Under the pieces are notes generated by a model. It was not told the DNA's origin. It searched no databases and was given only the letters and a program-made list of their open reading frames with translations. Of a stretch of 43,549 nt of DNA, positions 37,369 through 43,549 are shown in pieces (positions within the stretch are counted from its first letter, which is position 1; each line of letters opens with the position of its first letter). Both the position numbers and the translations under genes were made by a program. The DNA comes from Corallococcus interemptor (GTDB lineage Bacteria > Myxococcota > Myxococcia > Myxococcales > Myxococcaceae): NCBI RefSeq assembly GCF_003668875.1, contig NZ_RAWM01000072.1:1-43549 (forward strand), given 5' to 3'.

Positions 37369-38796
37369 TCAGGCCAGCAGCTCCGTCAGCAGGCCCTTGG
37401 GCAGCGAGGGGTCGCCGAAGTCATCCAGCGGTCCGCCGGCCGCGTTCTTCAGGCCCACCGCGGCACCAATGGTGTTGAGCATCTTGTTGAGGTTGGGGCT
37501 GCTGTTGCCGCCCGCCGCCGTCACCGCGACGCCCTGCTTGAGATAGCCGTTGCAGCTGCCCGCCAGGATGAACGGGATGTGGCGCGCCGAGTGCGCCGGC
37601 CCGTTGCCCAGGTCGTTGAACCAGACGGACACGCCCTGGTCCACCAGCTTCTTGCCGTCCGGCAGCGTGTACGACGCCAGCCGGTCCAGGAGGTAGTTGA
37701 ACGTCTGCGCGAACTGCGCGTCCACGCGCGAGTGCAGCACGTCCGAGCCCGCGATGATGCCGCCCGACGCGTCGTGCGACGCGCGCCGGTGGGAGATGTA
37801 GTGGAAGTTCTCCATCAACTGCCCCGTCGTGGGGTCGCGGTAGCGCGTGGCGCTGTCGTTGCCGTTGCCCACCTGGATGGCCACCGAGCGCGTGGTGCCG
37901 CACGCCACCGCCAGCACCGCGATGTCCATGTGCAGCCGCACCGTGGCCAGCACCTCGTCGCCGTCCGTGCTGTTGTAGCCGGGGGCCTGCTGCTGCAGCC
38001 GCAGCTCCTCGTCCGCGCGAGCACGGCAGCTGAGCGCCACCTCCAGGTCGCGCACGTTGGATAGGTGCAGGTCCAGGCGCTGCCGGTCCGTGCTGCTCAG
38101 CTCCGGCCGCGACTGGAGCGCCTTCAGCTGGCCCGACACCAGGTCGTTGAGGCTCTTCTGGCGCACCAGCAGCTGCTCGCGCGCCTCCGGCGTGAGGCCC
38201 CCGGGGCCGCCCACCATGGTCTGGTAGGCCACCCACGGATCGTGCAGCGCGGCCCGGCGCGAGGCGCTGCCCCGGTGGGAGATGCAGGGGCCGCCCAGCC
38301 ACCCGCCGGCCTGCCCCGCGTAGAGGTAGAGCGAGTCGCGCTTCTGCGGGTTCAGCTCGCGGCCGATGCGGTGGTCCAGCGACTCACCGGACGCCTCGGA
38401 GTCGCCGCCCACGCCCTCCACGGCGGGGCCGCGCGCGGTGAGGCACTGCAGCGCGCCACGGGCGTGGCCGTCCCCGTAGTTGTAGTCCTTCATGTTGACG
38501 TTGCGCACCACCAGCAGGCGCGCGCGGTGGTCCGCCAGCTCCACCAGCGACTTGCCCGCGAGCGTGGTGGTGGTGAGGTTGCCCAGCGGCTCCGGCCAGA
38601 AGCGCTCCGGCTCGCTGCCCAATTCGGAGGTGCTCTGCGCGGCGGCCACGCCATCCGCCTGGCGCAGGAAGATGGCGAAGGGCAGCGCGTTCGCATCCGC
38701 CGCGTGGGCCTTGCGGGGCAACAGCCCCTCCAGCACCGGCAGCCCCAGCATGACGCCACCCAGGCCCTGCAATACGCGTCGACGGCTCAGTTTCAC
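37369..38796 (-). CDS. DUF1552 Tat-exported protein
   Basis: The 475-aa protein starts at GTG 38796, overlapping the stop of the DUF1592 gene by GTGA, with GGAGGAG just upstream. The N-terminus has a twin-arginine signal (SRRRVLQGLGG, then a hydrophobic stretch to RKAHA), so it is exported folded, perhaps with a cofactor. The body matches the DUF1552 pattern: RNVNMKDYNYGDGH, TMVGGPGG, VAIQVGNGND and WFNDLGNGPAHSARHIPFILAGS. The family is common in planctomycetes and myxobacteria, nearly always beside DUF1592 genes, with no assigned reaction. The sulfatase/alkaline-phosphatase-like look of the C-terminal motifs is an impression only. Confidence 0.88.
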   Translation of the reverse strand: MKLSRRRVLQGLGGVMLGLPVLEGLLPRKAHAADANALPFAIFLRQADGVAAAQSTSELGSEPERFWPEPLGNLTTTTLAGKSLVELADHRARLLVVRNVNMKDYNYGDGHARGALQCLTARGPAVEGVGGDSEASGESLDHRIGRELNPQKRDSLYLYAGQAGGWLGGPCISHRGSASRRAALHDPWVAYQTMVGGPGGLTPEAREQLLVRQKSLNDLVSGQLKALQSRPELSSTDRQRLDLHLSNVRDLEVALSCRARADEELRLQQQAPGYNSTDGDEVLATVRLHMDIAVLAVACGTTRSVAIQVGNGNDSATRYRDPTTGQLMENFHYISHRRASHDASGGIIAGSDVLHSRVDAQFAQTFNYLLDRLASYTLPDGKKLVDQGVSVWFNDLGNGPAHSARHIPFILAGSCNGYLKQGVAVTAAGGNSSPNLNKMLNTIGAAVGLKNAAGGPLDDFGDPSLPKGLLTELLA

Positions 38797-40487
38797 GGCA
38801 GCTCCTCCGGGTGGCGCGTCACGAAGCCCACGCCCGTCACGACCTCGACGACCAGGTCCACGATGGGCAGCTGCCCGGACTGCGACAGCTTGCCCAGCCG
38901 CGCCACCAGCGCGTCGTCCTCCGCCACGGCGGGGCGTCCGCTCAGGAACTCCACCCAGTGGCGCGCGTAGCACTCGTGCACCGCCTGCGTGTTCGCGAGC
39001 GCGTCCGCCAGGTCCAGCGCGTCCTTCACGGACACCTTCTGGCCGCCGATGCCCGGCGCCGACGAGGCGTCCACCGGGTGCCCGTTGTCCGTCGTGCGGT
39101 AGCCGCCCACGGCGTCGAAGTTCTCGAAGGGGAAGCCCAGCGGGTTGATGAGCGTCGCGTGGCAGGACGCGCACATCGTGCCGGGCGCCTCCGTGTGCGA
39201 CGTCACCACCTCGCGGTTGGTGCGGCCGTTGGGCGCGGGCAGCGCGGGGATGTTGGCCGGCGGCGCGCCAATCTTCTGGCACAGCAGGTGCTCCGACAGG
39301 AACACGCCCCGGTGGATGGGGTCCGGGTCGATGGACGTCGCGTGCGACGCGAGGAAGCCCACCTGCGTGAGCACGCCCCGGCGCTGCGCCCCGTCCAGCG
39401 TCACCGGCACGAAGTCCGCGGTGAACGTCCCGGTGAGGCCGTAGATGCGCGCCAGCTCGTCGTTGACGAAGGTGTCCCGCGACGTGAGCAGGTCCGTGAA
39501 GCGCCCCTTGCGCCCGAAGACGACGTCCTGGACGAAGAGCGCGTTCTCCTTCGCCGCGGACTCCGCCAGCTTCGTGGTGACGTTGGGGAAGCGCGTGGTG
39601 TTGGGCCGGATGCTCGCGTAGCGGGGCACGTCGAAGACGGCCTGGTGGTAGGCGGTCACCACGCCGCGCGCCCGGGGGTCCGCCATCATCCGGCGCGCCT
39701 CGGCGGCCACGCCCTCGCGCTTCGCAAGCAAACCCTCGCGGGCCGCGGCGAACAGCGCGTCGTCCGGCATGGAGTTCCAGAGCGCGTAGCTCAGGCGGGA
39801 CGCCACCTCGAACGCGTCCAACTGCACCCTGCCCTCCGCCGCCTGCGTGCTGCGCTCCACGCGGTAGAGGAACAGGGGCGACTGGAGGAAGCCCTCCAGC
39901 ACCAGCCGCAGGCCGCCCTGGAACGCGGCCATCGTCGGGTACGCCTTCGGGCCCTCGCGGTACAGCTTGAGGTACGTCTCCACCTCGTCCGCGCTCAGCG
40001 GGCGGCGCAGGGCGCGCAGGCCGAAGGACTCCACGAACGCCTTCGCGCGGGCCTCGTCCGTGGTGTTGCCCGCCGGCAGCAGCTTGCCCAGCTTCGTCGC
40101 GTCCGTGGCCACCTGCCCGGCCAGGTCCGCCGCCGCGCGCTGGTACGCGCCCCACAGCGCCTCATCCACCGACAGCGCGCGAGCGTCGTTGTCGAAGAGG
40201 AAGCCGCTCTGGGACGGATCCGCGCGGAACGACTGCGCCAGCGTCGTGGGCGCCGCGTCCAGCTTGAGCAGGTCCTTCACGGTGCTCAGCCACTGCGCAT
40301 GCGTCAGCCGCGCGACGCGCACCGAGCGCGCTGCCTGCTCCACGCCAGCAGGGGGCGGTTTGTTCGTACCACCAGGGCCCGGATTGTGCGGATTCGCCGC
40401 GTCAGAAATCTGGCCTTCGCAGCCAACCAGGAAACTCAAGGAGGCCGCGAGCAACGCGGAACTCTTCCATCGTCGACGTTGCGCCAT
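38793..40487 (-). CDS. DUF1592/DUF1588/DUF1585 lipoprotein with a haem-type CxxCH
   Basis: The 564-aa protein has a lipobox (LVGC, C22) after a basic start, chosen at ATG 40487 (GGAGG 11 nt upstream). The longer frame to 40580 has no signal. The domain order is that of the planctomycete-type set DUF1587-DUF1595-DUF1592-DUF1588-DUF1585. LTHAQWLSTVKDLLKL comes first, then FGLRALRRPLSADEVETYLKLY, SRLSYALWNSMPD, GRTNREVV, TMCASCHATLINPLGFPFENFD, and a C-terminal VEFLSGRPA. The single CASCH could bind one c-type haem. It is translationally coupled to the DUF1552 protein. An extracytoplasmic redox pair is plausible, but the substrate is unknown. Confidence 0.88.
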   Translation of the reverse strand: MAQRRRWKSSALLAASLSFLVGCEGQISDAANPHNPGPGGTNKPPPAGVEQAARSVRVARLTHAQWLSTVKDLLKLDAAPTTLAQSFRADPSQSGFLFDNDARALSVDEALWGAYQRAAADLAGQVATDATKLGKLLPAGNTTDEARAKAFVESFGLRALRRPLSADEVETYLKLYREGPKAYPTMAAFQGGLRLVLEGFLQSPLFLYRVERSTQAAEGRVQLDAFEVASRLSYALWNSMPDDALFAAAREGLLAKREGVAAEARRMMADPRARGVVTAYHQAVFDVPRYASIRPNTTRFPNVTTKLAESAAKENALFVQDVVFGRKGRFTDLLTSRDTFVNDELARIYGLTGTFTADFVPVTLDGAQRRGVLTQVGFLASHATSIDPDPIHRGVFLSEHLLCQKIGAPPANIPALPAPNGRTNREVVTSHTEAPGTMCASCHATLINPLGFPFENFDAVGGYRTTDNGHPVDASSAPGIGGQKVSVKDALDLADALANTQAVHECYARHWVEFLSGRPAVAEDDALVARLGKLSQSGQLPIVDLVVEVVTGVGFVTRHPEELP

Positions 40488-40565
40488 GGGGGGAAGCGCC
40501 TCCGTTCGTTGGAGGTCATCCCACTGGGGATACGTCTGGAAGTCAATCCGCACCCCGGCCGGGCA

Positions 40566-40600
40566 GGCGGCGGTCCACATGAATACTGGAAACCGCCGCC
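40566..40600. terminator. Possible hairpin after the helicase gene
   Basis: GGCGGCGGT (40566-40574) and ACCGCCGCC (40592-40600) pair perfectly over 9 bp with a 17-nt loop, just after the minus-strand uvrD stop. There is no T-tract and the loop is long, so termination is uncertain. Confidence 0.35.
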
Positions 40601-40609
40601 CTGACCGGA

Positions 40610-42946
40610 TCAGCCGGGAATCAGGAAGCGCGCGATGACGCGCTTGAGGCCCACGCTCCCGCCGAACTCCACGGTGACCTTGGCGTTGGGGCCGCTGCCC
40701 TCCGCGGCGACGATTCGGCCGGAGCCGAACTGTTCATGGCGCACGCGCATGCCGCGCACGTCGCCGCCCACGCCGTCCATGTCGGACGAGGCCTGCGAGT
40801 AGCTGCGGTCCACGCGCGGGCCCATCTCGTCGTCCTCCCAGTTGCGGCGGCGCTGCGGCATGGCGGCGGCGCGCGGCGGGGGCGGCAGGTCGTTCTCCTT
40901 GAAGCCGAAGAGCGCCTGCGGCACGTCCGCGAGGAAGCGGCTGGGCGGGTTGTACTTGAGCTCGCCGAAGAGGGAGCGGCACTGCGCCAGGCTCACGAAG
41001 AGCCGCTTGCGCGCGCGGGTGAAGCCCACGTAGCAGAGCCTCCGCTCCTCGGCCATCTCCTCCCCGCCGTCGGGCTCGTCGCTCTTGAGCGCGCGCGAGT
41101 GCGGGAAGACGCCCTCCTCCAGGCCCGTGAGGAACACGGCGTCGAACTCCAGGCCCTTGGCCGCGTGCAGCGTCATCAGCGCCACGCGGCCTTCGCTGAC
41201 CTCCGCGTCCGCTTCGCCCACCAGGCTGATCTGCTCCAGGAAGGCCTGCAGCGGCGGGATGTCCGCGGTGAGCGGCGCGGAGTCCACGCCCTCCGGCGCC
41301 TCCTCCTCGCGCTCCTCGGCCGCCTGCGCTGAGGCCACCATGTCCGACGCGCGCTTCAGGTCGAACTCCTGCGCCGCGCCCAAAAGCTCCTTCAGGTTCT
41401 CCGCCCGGGTGAGCGCCTCGTCGCTGCCTTCCGCGACCAGCGTCTCCACGAGCTTCGTCTCCTTGAGCATCTGGTCCACCGCGCCCGCCGCGTCCTTCGC
41501 CGTGAGGGAGAAGGCGTGCAGCGACTGGAGCAGCTGGTGGAAGCCGCCCAGCCGCTTCTGCGCGGTGGCGTTGAGGGACGGGATGCGGTGGCGCTCGCCC
41601 AGGGCCTCGAAGAGGCTCAGGCCCTGCTCGTTCGCGAAGTCCGTCAGCCGCTCCTCGGTGGTGTCACCGATGCCGCGCGCCGGCACGTTGAGCACGCGCA
41701 GCAGGTCCGCGTCCGAGCGCGGGTTCGCCATCAGCCGCAGGTACGCGGACGCGTCACGGACCTCCGCGCGGTCGTAGAAGCTGCGGCCGCTCACCAGCTG
41801 GTACGGCACGCGCGCCAGGCGCAGCGCCTCTTCCAGCACGCGGCTCTGCGCGTTGGTCCGGTAGAACACCGCCATGCTGGAGAACTTGATGAAGCCCTCG
41901 CGCTGGAGCGCCAGGATGCGCCGGGCCACCTCCTGCGCCTCCGCGCGCTCGTCGCGGTGGAGCAACAGCTCCAGGTTCTCCCCCTTGGGCCGCTCGCTCC
42001 AGAGCTTCTTCGCCATGCGGCGCGGGTTCTTGGAGATGACCTCGTGCGCGGCGGTGAGGATGTTCTGGTCGGAGCGGTAGTTCTGCTCCAGCTTCACCAC
42101 CTTCGCGCCCGGGTACTGCATGGGGAACTGGAGGATGTTGTCCACGTCCGCGCCGCGCCAGCGGTAGATGGACTGATCATCGTCGCCCACCACCACCAGG
42201 TTCGCGGACGGCGGCGGCGCAAGCTGGCGCAGGAACGCGTACTGCACGGGGTTGGTGTCCTGGAACTCGTCCACCAGCACGTGCGTGAAGCGCGTGCGGT
42301 AGCGCTCCAGCACGTCCGGCCGGTCGCGGAAGAGCTTCACCAACAGGAGCAGCAGGTCCCCGAAGTCCACCGCGTTCGCCGCGCGCAACAGCTTCTGGTA
42401 GCCCGCGTACACGCGCTTGACGATCTGCCCGCGGATGTCGTCCTGCTCCACGCGCATGTCCTCCGGCAGGCGCGCGGCGTTCTTCTCCTGGTCGATGCGG
42501 TGCAGGATTTCGCGCGGCTGCATCACCGGCTCCACGCCCGCGTCGCGCATGGCGCGCTTCACCAGGCTGAGCTGGTCGCCGTCGTCGTAGATGACGAAGG
42601 ACCTCGTCAGGCCCACGGCCTCCGCCTCGCGGCGCAGAATCATGGACGCGGCGGAGTGGAACGTGCTCACCACCAGGTCGTTGGCCTGCGCGCCCAACAG
42701 CTGGGTGAGGCGCTCGCGCATCTCGCGCGCGGCCTTGTTGGTGAAGGTGACGGCCAGGATGCGCCACGGGAAGACGCGGCGGACCTTCACCAGGTGGGCC
42801 ACGCGGCGGGTGATGACGCGCGTCTTGCCGCTGCCGGCGCCCGACAGCACGAGCAGGGGGCCGTCGCCGTGGAGCACGGCTTCCGCCTGGGGCGGGTTGA
42901 GGTCTTCGAGGAGGGCGGTTTCGTGGGCGTTCACGGAGGGTTCCAC
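40610..42946 (-). CDS. uvrD: UvrD/PcrA superfamily 1 DNA helicase
   Basis: The 778-aa protein is a 3'-5' SF1A helicase for nucleotide-excision and mismatch repair and for clearing proteins from DNA. All motifs are present: Q-motif LNPPQAEAV, Walker A GAGSGKT (about 36-42), VDEFQDTN (motif II), GDDDQSIYRWRGAD (III), QNYRSDQNIL (IV), TLHAAKGLEFDAVFL (V) and RRLCYVGFTRARKRL (VI). The C-terminal 80 residues include a Tudor-like fold (GMRVRHEQFGSGRIVAAEG) like the PcrA RNA-polymerase-binding tail. Start choice is weak: GTG 42946 or GTG 42934 (NAHETALLEDLN), neither with a clear ribosome site. A GGGGTTCTTCCCC dyad lies before it. It stands alone between the DUF1592 gene and a thioesterase. Confidence 0.95.
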   Translation of the reverse strand: MEPSVNAHETALLEDLNPPQAEAVLHGDGPLLVLSGAGSGKTRVITRRVAHLVKVRRVFPWRILAVTFTNKAAREMRERLTQLLGAQANDLVVSTFHSAASMILRREAEAVGLTRSFVIYDDGDQLSLVKRAMRDAGVEPVMQPREILHRIDQEKNAARLPEDMRVEQDDIRGQIVKRVYAGYQKLLRAANAVDFGDLLLLLVKLFRDRPDVLERYRTRFTHVLVDEFQDTNPVQYAFLRQLAPPPSANLVVVGDDDQSIYRWRGADVDNILQFPMQYPGAKVVKLEQNYRSDQNILTAAHEVISKNPRRMAKKLWSERPKGENLELLLHRDERAEAQEVARRILALQREGFIKFSSMAVFYRTNAQSRVLEEALRLARVPYQLVSGRSFYDRAEVRDASAYLRLMANPRSDADLLRVLNVPARGIGDTTEERLTDFANEQGLSLFEALGERHRIPSLNATAQKRLGGFHQLLQSLHAFSLTAKDAAGAVDQMLKETKLVETLVAEGSDEALTRAENLKELLGAAQEFDLKRASDMVASAQAAEEREEEAPEGVDSAPLTADIPPLQAFLEQISLVGEADAEVSEGRVALMTLHAAKGLEFDAVFLTGLEEGVFPHSRALKSDEPDGGEEMAEERRLCYVGFTRARKRLFVSLAQCRSLFGELKYNPPSRFLADVPQALFGFKENDLPPPPRAAAMPQRRRNWEDDEMGPRVDRSYSQASSDMDGVGGDVRGMRVRHEQFGSGRIVAAEGSGPNAKVTVEFGGSVGLKRVIARFLIPG

Positions 42947-43055
42947 CAGGGGGAAGAACCCCGCCTTCTAACGTCTTTCGCGGGCGGGTGCCGGGTCTTC
43001 CGCCAACCCTGGCGCCCGCCGGGCCGTCCGCCCTCGGGACGGGCAGGAGCGTGGG

Positions 43056-43061
43056 TTATAA
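43056..43061 (+). promoter_or_regulatory. -10-like TTATAA of the thioesterase gene
   Basis: TTATAA is followed by AGAAGGG at proper spacing before ATG 43077, so a short leader with a Shine-Dalgarno is likely. No obvious -35 is seen. Confidence 0.45.
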
Positions 43062-43076
43062 GAAGGGACACCCGCC

Positions 43077-43547
43077 ATGTCCGACACCCCGTCCCGCCCC
43101 ACCCAGGCCCAGCTCGACCGCTTCGCGGAGCTCTTCAACCAGAGCCTCACCCTGCGCCACTTCGGCGCGAAGATGTCCTTCCCGGAGGGACGCATGGTGG
43201 TGGTGGAGCTCCCGGAGGTTCAGCCCCAGCACCGGGGCGGCCTGGGGGCCTCGGCCGTCAACGGCGGCGTGCTCTCCGCCCTCTTCGACTTCGCCATCGG
43301 CTGCACCCCGGCGCTGCGCGACCCCACCCGCCGCTGCGCCACCGTCCAGCTGTCCATGAGCTTCGAGCGCCCCGCCACCGGCAACCACCTGCGCGTGGAG
43401 GCCGTCATCGACAACGGCGGCCCGTCCACCGTCTTCGCCTCCGCGAAGCTGATGGACTCCGAAGGCCGGGTGTGTGCCCGCTGCCAGGGCGTCGTGCGCG
43501 TCTCCTCCCAGGCGTGGGCCAACGGCGAAAGCCCCGCCACCAACTGA
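43077..43547 (+). CDS. PaaI-family hotdog-fold acyl-CoA thioesterase
   Basis: The 156-aa protein is a single hotdog domain. The core HRGGLGASAVNGGVLSALFDFAIG (split near residues 52-76) carries the conserved H-R/G-G-x-x-x-A-V-N-G-G motif of PaaI-like thioesterases. The family hydrolyses acyl-CoA or aromatic acyl-CoA thioesters. The catalytic residue in this group is usually an Asp/Glu or Asn/Gly on the central helix; the NGGVLSALFD stretch fits. AGAAGGG gives a good ribosome site for ATG 43077. The stop at 43545-43547 is two bases from the window end, so the gene is complete. Nothing around it fixes the substrate. Confidence 0.88.
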   Translation: MSDTPSRPTQAQLDRFAELFNQSLTLRHFGAKMSFPEGRMVVVELPEVQPQHRGGLGASAVNGGVLSALFDFAIGCTPALRDPTRRCATVQLSMSFERPATGNHLRVEAVIDNGGPSTVFASAKLMDSEGRVCARCQGVVRVSSQAWANGESPATN

Positions 43548-43549
43548 CA

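Noticed and set aside
38811-40604. 597-aa plus-strand ORF opposite the DUF1592 gene
   Set aside because: Shadow of a gene with recognisable domains and a signal peptide.

Overview
The window is about 43.5 kb of high-GC DNA with strong third-position GC bias. Long antisense shadow ORFs, many lipoproteins, an FHA-GGDEF protein, an ElbD-type ether-lipid enzyme, a paired DUF1552/DUF1592 locus and large Ig-like or carboxypeptidase-regulatory repeat proteins together point to a myxobacterium of the Myxococcaceae (Corallococcus/Myxococcus-like). This assignment is inferred from gene content; no rRNA or other taxonomic marker is present. I support 27 protein genes, one of them frameshifted. I see no tRNA, rRNA, insertion sequence, prophage or CRISPR array.

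Layout. (1) 1-7.1 kb: a tightly overlapping plus-strand operon holding a LarA-like/DUF2088 protein, a four-domain reductase-ligase-carrier-acyltransferase fusion (ElbD-like, ether lipids) and an SDR-family reductase/epimerase. (2) 7.1-9.6 kb: an FHA-GGDEF diguanylate cyclase with a 59-aa membrane protein behind it, divergent from glgC. The two starts share a nearly identical 15-bp element arranged as an inverted repeat. (3) 9.7-13.7 kb: adenosine deaminase plus a small Cys-rich membrane protein, a PQQ-like beta-propeller lipoprotein and an MFS transporter. (4) 13.9-16.4 kb: a translationally coupled beta-barrel / ECF sigma factor / single-TM TPR protein operon. (5) 16.4-17.0 kb: a non-coding array of seven copies of a near-perfect 12+3+12 palindrome within an ~88-bp degenerate unit. 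(6) 17.0-20.5 kb: a beta-rich lipoprotein, purU and the TIGR02587/TIGR02588 pair. (7) 20.5-31.0 kb: four tandem paralogous surface proteins built from carboxypeptidase-regulatory-like repeats. The last carries a one-base deletion. (8) 31.0-37.1 kb, minus strand: a 1406-aa secreted M4 metalloprotease ending in a dockerin-like module, followed 6 nt later by a lipoprotein with five Ig-like repeats and a cohesin-like C-terminus. (9) 37.4-40.5 kb: the DUF1592 lipoprotein / DUF1552 Tat-signal pair. (10) 40.6-43.5 kb: a UvrD/PcrA helicase and a PaaI-type thioesterase.

The most interesting candidate is the adjacent protease-dockerin / lipoprotein-cohesin pair. It could be a self-contained, non-cellulosomal system that tethers a secreted protease to the outer membrane. 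Second is the palindrome array next to the sigma-factor operon. A further pattern is that many genes have a TANNNT -10-like box only 7-11 nt before the start codon, which suggests frequent leaderless or very short-leader transcripts.
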